From NCBI GenBank assembly GCA_006503475.1, contig RSEH01000240.1, positions 1 through 64,000 of the forward strand: DNA of 64,000 nucleotides, in the 5' to 3' direction. The DNA is from Stentor roeselii. Lineage: Eukaryota; Ciliophora; Heterotrichea; Heterotrichida; Stentoridae. The notes below the pieces were generated by a model, which was given only the letters and a program-made list of their open reading frames with translations, was not told the origin of the DNA and did no database searches. Both the position numbers and the translations under genes were made by a program. The stretch's first letter is position 1, and the number at the start of each line of letters is the position of its first letter. Shown piece by piece: positions 47,311-57,289 of the stretch.

Positions 47311-49251
47311 CTAAACTCCTGGATGGACTCTCAGGAAAATAGGAAAACGTGGTTTTCCTGAATTGCTTAGTTCTTGGTATTTATAAGTAACTCTTGACCC
47401 AATCTTCGGTGGTTTCCTTCTCTGGTCATCATTAAACCCACTTCCAATCTTAAACTCAATTCCATTATCCCCTTTAACAAAAAGCGCTCCCATCATTCCA
47501 TAACATCTTCCAGTTCCATTCTTATGTCCAACAACAGTAGCTTCAGCATCGAGAAAAGTTTTAACCTTAAGCAAAGAATTAGACCTTCGATTTTCATATA
47601 AACTTCCAGTTTGCCTCAACATGAGTCCTTCACCTCCAAGATTTTCAACTTTATCAAGTTCATCAAGCATATCTTGCAATCCAGTGCATTTGCGATGTTC
47701 ATGCGCGCGCAAATAAGGACTCTGTATTTTTTCGGCAAGATTATGAATATAATGAAGTCTATCTTCAAATTTCTTGTTAATCGAAGGTGCATCAAAGACA
47801 ATATAAATAATTTTCGCCCATTCTCTCATATCATACTTTTTCTCATCCTGTCTTTTAATGATTCCGACGCACTGTTGAAACATCTTCCGACCCATCCACA
47901 ACTCGCCATCAAGACTGACAGTTTTTGGAAGTTTTTCAATGAAAAACTTGGGAGCGAAGAAAGGGTTTCCGTTTCTTGATAGAAATTTGGTCCCGTTCCA
48001 GTAACACCTGACCCCGTCTAACTTTTCACTCATCCACCAGCCAGTCGGGTCGACAGACTCGTCCCAGGTCTGAGCCAAAAGAACGTCGATTTGACTTGGA
48101 AGCTTTTTCGTGCCTTGCTCGACTATGAAATGAGGGTCGAGCTTTATTTCTGGATTCGCTGATTTCTTTGTAGTCACTTTTGACTCTTGAGGGTCTAACA
48201 TTATTATGCTGTTTGTTAGGATCGGCTCCCATGAACCTGATATTTTGCAGTCTAGAATCTTTTCTCGTGGACGCTTTGGAATGCCCAGCTCGGCTAGGGA
48301 CTTGTCGTCCAGGTCGAAGAACTGGTTGAGGGAAATTTTACGGGTTTCGAAATTTAGCACATATCTTCCAAGTCCAATAGAATGAAGCATATCTTGTATC
48401 GTTTTAAATTTACTTCTATTTCTCTTCTGAGGCAAGTCTATCGTTTCAGGCACTTCAGAAATCCTTTCCTCTTCAAGAATCTCAGTCATAACACTAGTAC
48501 CTTCCGATTCTACTTCAGGTTTATCAAAAATATAACTTTTAACCATTCCATTCGGTTGTTCTTCATCAATCACTTGAATCATATTCATAGTAGAAAGCTT
48601 CAGCGCAGTTTCTTTCGGAAAGTCTTTTTCATCAACATCAACCATATTGCTTCTTCTCAACAAATTCCCAATTTTCACCTGATTTTTATTTTCATTTTCT
48701 TCATTTTCAATGATTTCCGACTCATTTTCACTCATTTCCTCCTTGCAATGCGCATTTAAACTAGCCAGAGGGTCAAGCAAGACAGTTCCTTTAAGATCTT
48801 CGAAGTCATCAGTGAACTTCTGAGGCATTCTAACAAAGCCTTTCGCGATTTGTTGCCGAAGAAGAAACTTGGACTTCTGCAGGGCTTCTTCAGTTGTTTT
48901 AAACGTGTGAATATTTGTTTCTGGAACCGAGCCCTCAGACCCTGACTGGACTTTTACCTGGTTGGCCACAACAAGCGACTTCCAAAAAAGTTTGCCTTTT
49001 TCGAGGTACTCTTGAGGCCCTGCTGTGGGACTTTCTTGCAGTTTGTAACCTTTTTGAAGCTTTTTCGTGATGAAGTCGTTCGCTTTTTCTAAGGCGAGTT
49101 CAGCGGATGGGAACTTTTTGAATGATGGCACTTCACCGAATTTTCCTTTCGAGATGATGTGGTTTGAGGTCCCTTTGTTTTCGATCTCGTATGTCTTACC
49201 TTCGGGGTTTTTTAGGATTGCTTTGGTGTTTGCTTTAAGTGTGAATGGCAT
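47311..49251 (-). CDS. ATP-dependent DNA ligase with WGR and SAM domains
   Basis: 646 aa, ATG start, TAG stop. Two WGR-like domains (about 1-80 and 85-150; ISKGKFGEVPSFKKFPSAEL, then KVQSGSEGSVPETNIHTF) are followed by an acidic linker, a SAM-like domain (~285-335, MLHSIGLGRYVLNFETRKIS) and the nucleotidyltransferase (~375-640). Ligase motifs: I EKLDGVR with Lys410 as the adenylated residue, Ia SRNG, III SLDGELW, IV EGLMLR, V LLKVK. The catalytic part resembles small bacterial or phage ligases rather than Lig1/Lig4, with a short OB (GSRVTYKYQEL). WGR domains recognise DNA ends in PARPs, so a break-repair ligase is likely. Confidence 0.85.
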   Translation of the reverse strand: MPFTLKANTKAILKNPEGKTYEIENKGTSNHIISKGKFGEVPSFKKFPSAELALEKANDFITKKLQKGYKLQESPTAGPQEYLEKGKLFWKSLVVANQVKVQSGSEGSVPETNIHTFKTTEEALQKSKFLLRQQIAKGFVRMPQKFTDDFEDLKGTVLLDPLASLNAHCKEEMSENESEIIENEENENKNQVKIGNLLRRSNMVDVDEKDFPKETALKLSTMNMIQVIDEEQPNGMVKSYIFDKPEVESEGTSVMTEILEEERISEVPETIDLPQKRNRSKFKTIQDMLHSIGLGRYVLNFETRKISLNQFFDLDDKSLAELGIPKRPREKILDCKISGSWEPILTNSIIMLDPQESKVTTKKSANPEIKLDPHFIVEQGTKKLPSQIDVLLAQTWDESVDPTGWWMSEKLDGVRCYWNGTKFLSRNGNPFFAPKFFIEKLPKTVSLDGELWMGRKMFQQCVGIIKRQDEKKYDMREWAKIIYIVFDAPSINKKFEDRLHYIHNLAEKIQSPYLRAHEHRKCTGLQDMLDELDKVENLGGEGLMLRQTGSLYENRRSNSLLKVKTFLDAEATVVGHKNGTGRCYGMMGALFVKGDNGIEFKIGSGFNDDQRRKPPKIGSRVTYKYQELSNSGKPRFPIFLRVHPGV

Positions 49252-49635
49252 TGATACTATTTATTTCTGGCCAAGGGAAATTAATTTTGATTGTTTATTA
49301 AGATGAGATAAGAATTATTCTGTTCAGGTTTGATTTGAGAATGAATTTTTAGGGTTTTTTATTATAGCTAGGTTTAAAGGTTTTTTAGTGTTTGATTTAA
49401 CTGGTTTTATAGGTTTTCTTTCATTTGGAAAGTATGAAAAATGTTTGCTTCGAAGACTTATGATTAAAATTGATCTTTAAATTTAGAATGATTACAAATT
49501 TCGATGTATAGCTTCAATTTTTTAATTGTTTCTGATTTAAGTATAAAGTTTTACAGAATGAAAATAAATTTATGTTAGGACTTTTTATTGGAAAATTGAA
49601 ACCGTTTATAGTTTTAATTCATTCGGAGATCTCAA
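49252..49635. other. Upstream flank of the ligase gene and of tRNA-Glu
   Basis: No gene. The first ~190 bp are T/G-rich and C-poor on the plus strand, i.e. A/C-rich and G-poor on the ligase coding strand, matching other leaders. Confidence 0.6.
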
Positions 49636-49707
49636 TCCGCATTAGTCTAGATGGTTAGGATAGCTGGCTTTCACCCAGCAGACCCGGGTTCGAGTCCCGG
49701 ATGCGGA
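49636..49707 (+). tRNA. tRNA-Glu (anticodon TTC)
   Basis: 72 nt, no intron. Acceptor stem TCCGCAT/ATGCGGA pairs fully; anticodon stem GCTGG/CCAGC with loop CTTTCAC (anticodon TTC, reads GAA); T arm CCGGGTTCGAGTCCCGG. Internal A box (TAGTCTAGATGG) and B box (GGTTCGAGTCC) are standard. Reads GAA/GAG as Glu, consistent with a standard code. Confidence 0.97.
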
Positions 49708-49708
49708 A

Positions 49709-49715
49709 TTTTTTT
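49709..49715 (+). terminator. RNA polymerase III T-run
   Basis: Seven T directly after the tRNA 3' end (one base later), the normal Pol III stop. Confidence 0.9.
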
Positions 49716-49891
49716 ATAGGTAAATGAAATTTTTTTAATATTTCATCCTGACAAAAAATTTAAAAAAATCTAACACCCTAAATATCTAGATTATTAGCTA
49801 GATCGAATCATTATTATTTAATCACAAAATTATTTCATCCAATTCTTCCATCTAAACCATCTCACTATTTCTAATCTTCAAATCAACCATA

Positions 49892-51611
49892 ATGAAAAAA
49901 CCGAAATTTAGTTACTTCAGCTGCGATTCAACTCCAAGATCATCTCCAGGAGTATCCCCCAGCATAAAAAACGCTAAAAAACAACTATTAAACCAAAGCC
50001 GACTCTCTAAACTCCAAGCACCTAACCCATCATCCCTTCTCTTCAAAGTATCAAACCGTTCTAAAGCTCCATCAGACGCAAACATATCAGCTGAAACAGC
50101 AGCATCAGTAGTAAAAAACTACATCCTTCCAATGTTCGAGCAAGAAATCCGGCAAAAGCAAGAATTAAAACGTCAGTCTTTTCACACCCGCAGATTTTCA
50201 ATCGAGTCTTCCACAGTCTACGGCGAACTAAAGCTGAGTGAAAAGCTTTTAAAGGAAAATCACGACCTTCATGATTCAATTTCTCTGATGGAAAAAACGA
50301 TGAAAGAACATTCTCAGTTATTTGAAGTGATGCGGAAGGAAAACGAGATCTGTAAAAAGAAAGAAGAAGATAATTTGATCAACAACGAGTTCCTCTTATT
50401 CGAGAACCAGAAACTGCGAGTGGAGGTCAACAGGATGACTTTCGCGTTGACCTACGCAGCGAATCAGTACAGAAGGTATAAAATTCTGTGTGATAGGCTT
50501 AAAGAAGAGAATCAGAACTACGCGAGTGAACTTCACAAAATGCATGAACTAAATGATATCCGATAAATCTTTCTACTTTTCTTTAACTCCTGTAAAATCT
50601 TTGAAACATGAAAAGCTGCAACTGGAACATTCAATTCATCTCACTTTTCTTGAGAAAGAAATCGTTGTTGACAGGTACAAAGGACTCTTTGAAGCGTTTT
50701 CCAAGCTTTTCTCTCCATTCTGTGCAGATTTCAAACTCAATGAAGAGTTTCGAATCATCAAGGACCAGAGCTTCAAAGTTTTCCAGCTGCTTCAAAGCGA
50801 AAAGCAAGGAATGGCTCAGATGATCTTCGAAAGAGACACTTTCATGAACGGCTTTCTCAAACTTTCAGATTTAGAGACTGAATTTTTTTCACAGAGAGAA
50901 AAAATCGTTAAAGTTTTCAAAGAAAGGACTCAGGCCATGCAAGTCGAAATTTCGAAACTTTCAGAAGATAAAAACCTTCTTACTTCAAAGTTTCAAGAAT
51001 TAGAAAAAAAATACCAGACCTGTCTTGACGAATTCAAAGAATTCAGAAAACGAGTCCGGAAAAAGTTGGTAGTTTTTGATAAAAGTGAAGAAAAATTCTG
51101 TAAAAACTGTCAGAAAAGTTTTATTGAACTAGAAAATTTCAACTGGTCGTGTCGGACACATATCAGTTTATTTAATCAAGGATGTTTTTGGTGCTGTGGA
51201 AGCAACTCGAAAGAAGCCCCAGGGTGCATCGTTTCGAAGCATGTCTCGAATGAAGAGAATGAAGATGTCTTGGATCAGGACTTGCAGGTTTCAAAGGTTT
51301 TTTGCACTGTAAGAGGTAAAAAGGCTTGCAAGACCTGGGGACATAACATTCAAGTTTGTCATAAAGACCCGAACTTCAGGAGCAACTTTGATATTTATGA
51401 AGAGATGGATAGAGTGGGCAAGATTATTAAAAATCAGGCAAAGTTCAATGAAAATATGCCGAAAATGATTGGTTTGTTTGAGAGTGACTCTGAAGAGGAT
51501 TTTGATGAGATAAGGAAACTTAAAGAAGAATGCTTTTGTGAAACTACTGAAATTTGTAAAGCGTGTCGAAATCGTGAGAAGGAATTGACGACGTTTTTGG
51601 AGTTTAGTTAG
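49892..51611 (+). CDS. Coiled-coil / zinc protein in two overlapping frames (candidate +1 frameshift)
   Basis: Frame 1 runs 49892-50566 (224 codons): Ser-rich start, then coiled coil (KLSEKLLKENHDLHDSISLM and onward). Frame 2 runs 50553-51611 (352 codons): coiled coil continues to ~50553+540, then a Cys/His cluster (CKNCQKSF, WSCRTH, GCFWCCG) likely to bind zinc, and a C-terminal CFC..CKAC motif. Frame 2 is +1 relative to frame 1 and the 14-nt overlap ATGATATCCGATAA holds no intron. The coiled coil crosses the junction, three decayed copies in the window match across or on both sides of it, and the one that spans it (29161-29174) keeps the same spacing, so I treat this as one gene. Not a recognised family; an alternative is two translated frames on one mRNA. 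Confidence 0.75.
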
Positions 51612-51621
51612 AATTAAGTGT

Positions 51622-52353
51622 TTAAGTCTTTTTACCTCCGAGTGGACAGGGAGTTATCATTAGGTCTCTTCGGAGTGAGTTGATGTCGAGAGAAGTATGA
51701 CGAGGTTTTCTTTTAGTTTTTTTTCCTATGAAGTCAAGTTTTGTCTTGTTTAAGTTGATTTTAGGAGGTATGATGTTGTCGATACTTGTGTATCTGTATT
51801 TTTTGGGATCTTGTAACGATGACCGGACTACTTTTGAGAAACTTTCATCTGAACCAAGTGCTTCGCATCGGCAAGGGTTTTTACCACATTCTATGCAATG
51901 ATAAGTTTTTTCAATAAAGTTAAGCATCTTATTCATTTTTCTGAACTCAGCATCAAATTTATTGACTTTATTTTTCCTAACAATTTTTTTAGGTTTTTTA
52001 ACCCTTGTGTGATGAAAGTTAACATTTTTTAAGTTTCTCATCATTTCCAACATTATGCATCTTTCTTCAAGTTCTGGGTTGAGAGGCGAGTTCGGATAAT
52101 ACGAAATCTGGTAGTTTCCGATTGAACTACTCGGCTTGCTTTGTGAAAGTTCAGCGATGTTCGAAGGAGAAATGAGTCCAGAGCTTACTGGTTTTTCAAT
52201 CTCACAAATTCGCTTTATTCCTGGAGTTTTTGTAATTTGGCGATTTTTTAAACGACCGAGTTCCATGTGGGCTGCGTGGTTTCTGATAAGAAACTGCCGA
52301 GATTTGTTGAACACCGGATAAAAATCTGGGTAGACAACGAAGTCAAGACTCAT
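51622..52353 (-). CDS. Basic protein of unknown function
   Basis: 243 aa from ATG 52353; the frame is open further upstream (to 52395) but adds a hydrophobic stretch with no conserved look. Features: MSLDFVVYPDFYPVFNKSRQ start, a Lys-rich middle (RVKKPKKIVRKNKVNKF), a small Cys knot CIECGKNPCRC near 160 and a basic C-terminus. Unrecognised. Stop lies 10 bp from that of the preceding gene. Confidence 0.65.
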   Translation of the reverse strand: MSLDFVVYPDFYPVFNKSRQFLIRNHAAHMELGRLKNRQITKTPGIKRICEIEKPVSSGLISPSNIAELSQSKPSSSIGNYQISYYPNSPLNPELEERCIMLEMMRNLKNVNFHHTRVKKPKKIVRKNKVNKFDAEFRKMNKMLNFIEKTYHCIECGKNPCRCEALGSDESFSKVVRSSLQDPKKYRYTSIDNIIPPKINLNKTKLDFIGKKTKRKPRHTSLDINSLRRDLMITPCPLGGKKT

Positions 52354-52481
52354 TATTAATAAGAAGGAAAGAATTAAGAAAAAATTTGATGTCAAGTGAT
52401 TAGTTTAAGAGAATAAAAGATTATTAAGGTAATTGAGTATCTTGAAGAAGATTAACTTGAAAAGATTTGAATTAGAAGTAA

Positions 52482-52587
52482 ATGAAAAAGATTCATTATG
52501 ATAAACAAGAAGTTACTGGAATAAACATAGAAGAATGAAAAAGATTCATAATGATAACCTAAGAAGCTACTGGAATAACCAGAATGG
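52482..52587. repeat. Two-copy ~53 bp tandem repeat
   Basis: Copy 1 (52482-52534) begins atgaaaaagattcattatga; copy 2 (52535-52587) begins atgaaaaagattcataatga. Both continue with agaag.tactggaataa. It sits between the 5' end of the 51622 gene and the 3' end of the importin gene. Confidence 0.85.
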
Positions 52588-52589
52588 TG

Positions 52590-55445
52590 TTAATTATTTG
52601 CTAGGTTCCAAATCTCAGGAAAGATTCGCTGAAAAGCTACTTTTAAGTCGAATTCGAGTCCAGAAATGAGTTGGCTAACTACTTCCTTGTTGCATTTTTG
52701 AATAGCATCAGAGACAATCCTCTTATATTCCATCTCTTCAAAAATCGAATCATAGTCTTGGTCAATATCATTTTCAAGTGCAGGAGGCTCATCATCACTA
52801 TCCTCCAAATTTTCCTTGATTTTTTTATAAAGTTCTTGACACTTATCATCAAACTCTTTGCTATCAACATTTTCCTCATCAAGTGAGTCTTCCGAGTCTT
52901 CTTCGGCCAAAACAACCAAATTCAAAATGGCCTTAAAAGTGCTTTTAACAAGTTCTTCACTGAAAACCTGAGAACTGAAAAGATTCGGCAATAAAAGACT
53001 CAAAGCGACAAGCATGCGGGTCCTCGGAAGCCTGTCTTCAAAGAGCTTGAGTTGATCGACAGAGTACTTGACGACATTACCAAGAAGTCCCGAATTGAGA
53101 GTCAAGGCAAGAGTGGCTGAGGTATCAGCCCAGATGCAAACGAAGAGAAACTGACAAGCAGCGGATTTTACTCGATTGGAAGTCTGGGTGTTGAAGACAG
53201 TGAGTACTTCAGAGATCAACTGGCTGATGAGTTGGATGACAGAATCTCGCAGGTTTTCAATCACTGACATAAGGATCTTGAATCCGAGAAGTTGAACGTG
53301 TTTGTCACCTTTCACCATGTCCAAGGCGAATTTAACCACGCTGTGAAGGTCAGCAATCACCAGGCCTGGGTACTTTTTGATGAAATTTCCGACTACAGGG
53401 AAGATTCCTTCTGTTTTTTCTATTCCGTAAGGCTCAGGACCGGTCAAACTGCTGAGAACTGTACCGAGAAGTGGGTATAGATGAACTAAACTCCCGTCAG
53501 GTGCGTATTTCAAAAGCAATGCTAAGAGTTTCAGTCCTTCTTCCATGTATTCAAAACCTTTCTGGGAAAGACAGTGCAAAAGAATAGGGTTTAAGGAAAG
53601 ACTCACTTTTTCTACTTCTGACTTGCTGTCTTGAATTGTTTGGACCAGGCGGACTATGGTGTTTAAAGTTGAAACAGCAGCCATCGCCGAGTCGCCGTTG
53701 TCGTCAGCGACTTCCCTTCCAGCTAAATGAGCAAAAGTGACAACGAGTCTTTCCACAAGTTCAACAGCAAAAGGTATAATTTCCTGATCGAAATTCTCAA
53801 CAATATCCTCAAGTGCCTCAATAATTTCTTCTGAGTCAATCTGGTTGATTAAGTTAAGATAAACCTGCAAAAGATTTGAGATTTCTCCTCGAATGCGTAC
53901 TTTGGCGATTTCCCATTTTAAAAGTTTAGGAATCGTCAAAGCTGCTTCATATTTCACTGGAATTTCTGAGTCAATCAGTAAAGTGCAGGTTTTTTCAAGG
54001 ACACTTTGTTGGTGTTCTTTGTTGGATAAAGGAAAACTTGCGAATTTTCCGTAGACCCAGACAGCCCTGGCCCTTAAGAAGTGAACAGTGCTGGAGAGCT
54101 CAGGGTAGACATGCGAAACAAGAAGAGCCTCAACAGTCGGGGCCAGGTTTTCATGTGAATGGATCACTGAGCTTAAATGGCCTACTTCGTGCATCAGGGC
54201 TTCTTTTGTGAGCAAGGAAGGAGAGGTCAGGGCTGATGATAAAAAGTTTAAAAAGACCTGCAGATACCCGTGACTTGTCAAATTTTCTAACAGATCAAGG
54301 GCAGCAGTGGCTGCTGAGTAGTAAGTCCTTCCGATGTCTGTTTCTTTTCGGATGTATTCCACTGGGTTTTCTTGCCAAAGCTCCTCGTCTTCTGTAGACT
54401 TGCATAAAACTGGAGTGATAACTGAAGATATCAACGATGGGATCAACGGCTGGTTTTCTATTGTAAAGTTTTCGATGACAGATGAAAAGGTTTTCAACTT
54501 AATCGCCTCTGAAAGGTACTTCAACAAACAGTTTTTGATGAGATCAGGGAACTTGCATCCTTGCATCAAGAAGACCTGGCTTACCACATGTCCCAAGACA
54601 ACACTGGACCACTTCGACATAAAAACTTCTGCGATCAACTTGCTAGTCCCGATTAAATTGACAGGGTTGTTGAAACGGGAAAAGAAACGATGAAGGATCT
54701 GACTTGCAAGTTTCTTGCAGTTGACTTTCGCTGGCTCTGTCTCGACTGAGTTCTCAGTCAGAGGAAGGACCAAGAAATGCACAAACATCCTGATCCAAGA
54801 GTCAAGCATCTGCTCTGATACGATAGATTCAGGCAGTTCAATGTAAAAACTCGCCCAGAAGGTCTGAAGAATCAGAGAAGAGTACTCGAAAGACACTTGC
54901 GAGGTCTCTTGTAAAAAATGCCCCAGAAGGTTTTCAAGCTTACCGAAAAAAGTACTCGCCAGGTCGAATAGTTTCTTTCTTTTTGCCCCGAGAACGAACT
55001 CGAAGTTCTTGCTGATTCGGTAAATCATTGAAAGAGCTGCGAAGATCTCGTCAGGGTCTTTCGAGTCGAGGTAAGAGTGAAGGCTTTGGTTGAGGTCTTC
55101 GTTGGGGTACTCAGATTTGCCCATTGATTGGCAGACTTCTTCTAGTTGGCTTCGAATTTTGGAAGGCACTGAATGTTTCAAACAGGGTAAAAGAGATGAA
55201 CGGATAAATGACTTGTCTTCTAAGGGGATTGATGACTTTTTCCAGTTTGAAAGAGAGTTTTTTAGGATGATTGATGAGAGTTGGCAGGTCGCTTCTGGAA
55301 GGTCATGATTTTGAGAGATTTTTAGAAGAAGTGAGTGAAATCCAGGCTGTGATTTCAATGAGGAGATGTAGGACTCGGATGAGGTTCGGACTGATGAGTC
55401 ACTTGAGGTGCAATGAAATAGAGCCTGAATCACTTGTTCTTCCAT
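52590..55445 (-). CDS. Importin-7/8-like nuclear transport receptor
   Basis: 951 aa, ATG start, TAA stop. N-terminus is an importin-beta domain (ALFHCTSSDSSVRTSSESYI, then LSSIILKNSLSNWK and IPLEDKSFIRSSLLPCL). HEAT repeats follow, including NPVEYIRKETDIGRTYYSAA, which matches importin-7/8 (the DPYEYIR region). Residues ~850-905 are strongly acidic (EEDSEDSLDEENVDSKEF...), as in importin-7/8. These receptors import ribosomal proteins and histones. It is slightly shorter than animal importin-7 (about 1040 aa). With the importin-11-like gene, this window carries two karyopherins. Confidence 0.88.
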   Translation of the reverse strand: MEEQVIQALFHCTSSDSSVRTSSESYISSLKSQPGFHSLLLKISQNHDLPEATCQLSSIILKNSLSNWKKSSIPLEDKSFIRSSLLPCLKHSVPSKIRSQLEEVCQSMGKSEYPNEDLNQSLHSYLDSKDPDEIFAALSMIYRISKNFEFVLGAKRKKLFDLASTFFGKLENLLGHFLQETSQVSFEYSSLILQTFWASFYIELPESIVSEQMLDSWIRMFVHFLVLPLTENSVETEPAKVNCKKLASQILHRFFSRFNNPVNLIGTSKLIAEVFMSKWSSVVLGHVVSQVFLMQGCKFPDLIKNCLLKYLSEAIKLKTFSSVIENFTIENQPLIPSLISSVITPVLCKSTEDEELWQENPVEYIRKETDIGRTYYSAATAALDLLENLTSHGYLQVFLNFLSSALTSPSLLTKEALMHEVGHLSSVIHSHENLAPTVEALLVSHVYPELSSTVHFLRARAVWVYGKFASFPLSNKEHQQSVLEKTCTLLIDSEIPVKYEAALTIPKLLKWEIAKVRIRGEISNLLQVYLNLINQIDSEEIIEALEDIVENFDQEIIPFAVELVERLVVTFAHLAGREVADDNGDSAMAAVSTLNTIVRLVQTIQDSKSEVEKVSLSLNPILLHCLSQKGFEYMEEGLKLLALLLKYAPDGSLVHLYPLLGTVLSSLTGPEPYGIEKTEGIFPVVGNFIKKYPGLVIADLHSVVKFALDMVKGDKHVQLLGFKILMSVIENLRDSVIQLISQLISEVLTVFNTQTSNRVKSAACQFLFVCIWADTSATLALTLNSGLLGNVVKYSVDQLKLFEDRLPRTRMLVALSLLLPNLFSSQVFSEELVKSTFKAILNLVVLAEEDSEDSLDEENVDSKEFDDKCQELYKKIKENLEDSDDEPPALENDIDQDYDSIFEEMEYKRIVSDAIQKCNKEVVSQLISGLEFDLKVAFQRIFPEIWNLANN

Positions 55446-55976
55446 TTATAAATGGATTGGATTTGTGGGTTGAAGGGGGATGAGTGATGGAAAGGTATGA
55501 TAATATCTCAAACCAAACAAATTGAATCAAGTCACAATTATGGATAAATAAAAATAAATTGAAAAATTGGTAGAAATCCTATATGAACATATCAAAAGTC
55601 TTCAAGATAAATTTAATAAGATTATATCTGCATCAATTAGGTAAGATTGAACATCATCACTATTAGAGTTCAAGAAAAACTAAAATAAACTACCGAAGAA
55701 TATATTTAGGATACAAATAAGAAGATTTTTAATCAAAAGAAATCAACGACTTACAACTTTAATACTCCAATAAAAATGGGATCTAACTTGGCAAGGTTTA
55801 TTGTTCTTTTTAGAGAAGGAAAAACAATCTGATATGATATTACAAAGAATAATTTAAGGTAGTACCATGCTCAAATCCAATATTCCGCAAGTTTAAAGTT
55901 TCGCTTTATGGGAAATAATGGTTTGACCTATATAGAAATTAATTGTCAAATTTAAATCCTAATAAACCTTATAAAT
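55446..55976. other. Intergenic, no supported gene
   Basis: AT-rich flank between the importin and the four-helix membrane protein. One short ATG frame near 55777 (18 codons) is not supported. Confidence 0.55.
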
Positions 55977-56834
55977 ATGGACTAATCCAATTATCCAAAA
56001 ATCAACAGGCCTCAGTCATATGAGTCATATCCCGACAATTACTACAACTACGTACCTCCCCCACCAGCCAGTAGCGTTAACCCTGAGCCCCCAATCAACA
56101 ACCTTTATTCCCAGCCTAAACTTAAACAGCCTCTGGTCATCGATTACCAGGAAAAAGAAAATAAACATCATGGCCGTAGATGGGTGCGAACTTTGAAAAG
56201 ACGGGTCTCAGCAGTAATAGGTTTGGTTTGTCTAGCTATTGAACTAGAAATGATTTATTATATAAAAAATTCTAGCAGCCTTTTTAAATACTGCTACTGG
56301 GAGTTTGGGGTTGAGGAATATGATAAGATTGTGGATCAGGAAATATATGACTTAAATTCTGACTCAAATACTGATGATTTTGAAAGTCAACTTGGCTGCT
56401 ATAATGTTTTTTTTATGTTTCATGAATGTCCTGAAATTTGCTCTCTTGCTGAATATTATTATTACTTTAGTCATTTAGATCAATTTAATGTTTATAGATT
56501 TATTGTATTTGGCGAATTGGGAATGGTTGCTTTAGTGATTTCATTGATTTCTGCTTCTTTCTATGATAGGCCTAAGCTTAAGTTGAAGAAATGGATAGTC
56601 GCTTTGTTTGGTTTCGTGAGTTTTGGACTTTTCTTTGGTTCTTGTTGGTATACCGCTCATAGATTTGACTACTTTGATCTTGGAGATCCTGATTACAGTA
56701 AAATTGCGAATGTTACAATTGATTGGGAGTATCCAACTGAATTTGAAATATCACAAGGAGGAGTAATTCTAATCTTATTGATTGGTTTTATGCTGATATA
56801 TAGGATAGCTTTGGTTTGGTTGGCTAAGCGTTAA
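55977..56834 (+). CDS. Four-helix membrane protein with TAA at codon 3
   Basis: From ATG 55977 the frame reads M-D-TAA-S-N-Y-P-K-I-N and on, then stays open for 282 codons to 56834. Residues ~10-50 are Tyr/Pro/Asn-rich (YESYPDNYYNYVPPPP), clearly coding-like. Four transmembrane helices follow: around 75-95, 180-200, 207-227 and 255-275. A large loop between helices 1 and 2 holds several Cys (CYWEF, LGCYNV, HECPEIC). The first in-frame ATG after the TAA lies inside helix 1, so it is not a good start. No GT..AG pair removes the TAA. Possibly a CAA-to-TAA change, readthrough or an error. Family not recognised; topology resembles tetraspan or DUF-type proteins. Confidence 0.65.
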
Positions 56835-57289
56835 AATAGAAATTATGCTGGTAAATCTTAGGTTATTTTTTAAAATTAATAAGGTCTTCACCAAGGCTTT
56901 CTTTTAAGAACTCAATTAAATTGAACAAAAGCAAAAAGTTATAGGAGATACAATATTCTAATTTTTAAATTTTGAAATAAAGACTGTTTTAATAAAGTAT
57001 GATGTGGTTTAAAAGTTAATCAATAAAAAAATAAGAAAGAGCTCTTTTTGAATTAAAGCAGGACACACTACTAAATATTTGATACGTCCACATATAATTA
57101 TTTAAACTGCATCCAATCAGTTAATAGATTTTCTGTAGTAATCAATACCACGGAAAACCTTTCAAGATCCTTCAAAAACCAAATATTCAAAAAAAAAAAC
57201 GATCCTAATTTTTTCATTTTTAAAACTTCATCATAACTACATCAAAATTAATTTGCTAATTCTAATTGATTTTTCTTATTATCTCTATT
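56835..57289. other. Intergenic, nothing seen
   Basis: About 450 bp, AT-rich, between convergent genes. Nothing recognised. Confidence 0.6.

Noticed and set aside
55927-55941. A 15-nt gtttgacctatatag segment upstream of the four-helix gene as an intron
   Set aside because: It does not lead into the open frame and does not begin GTAA.
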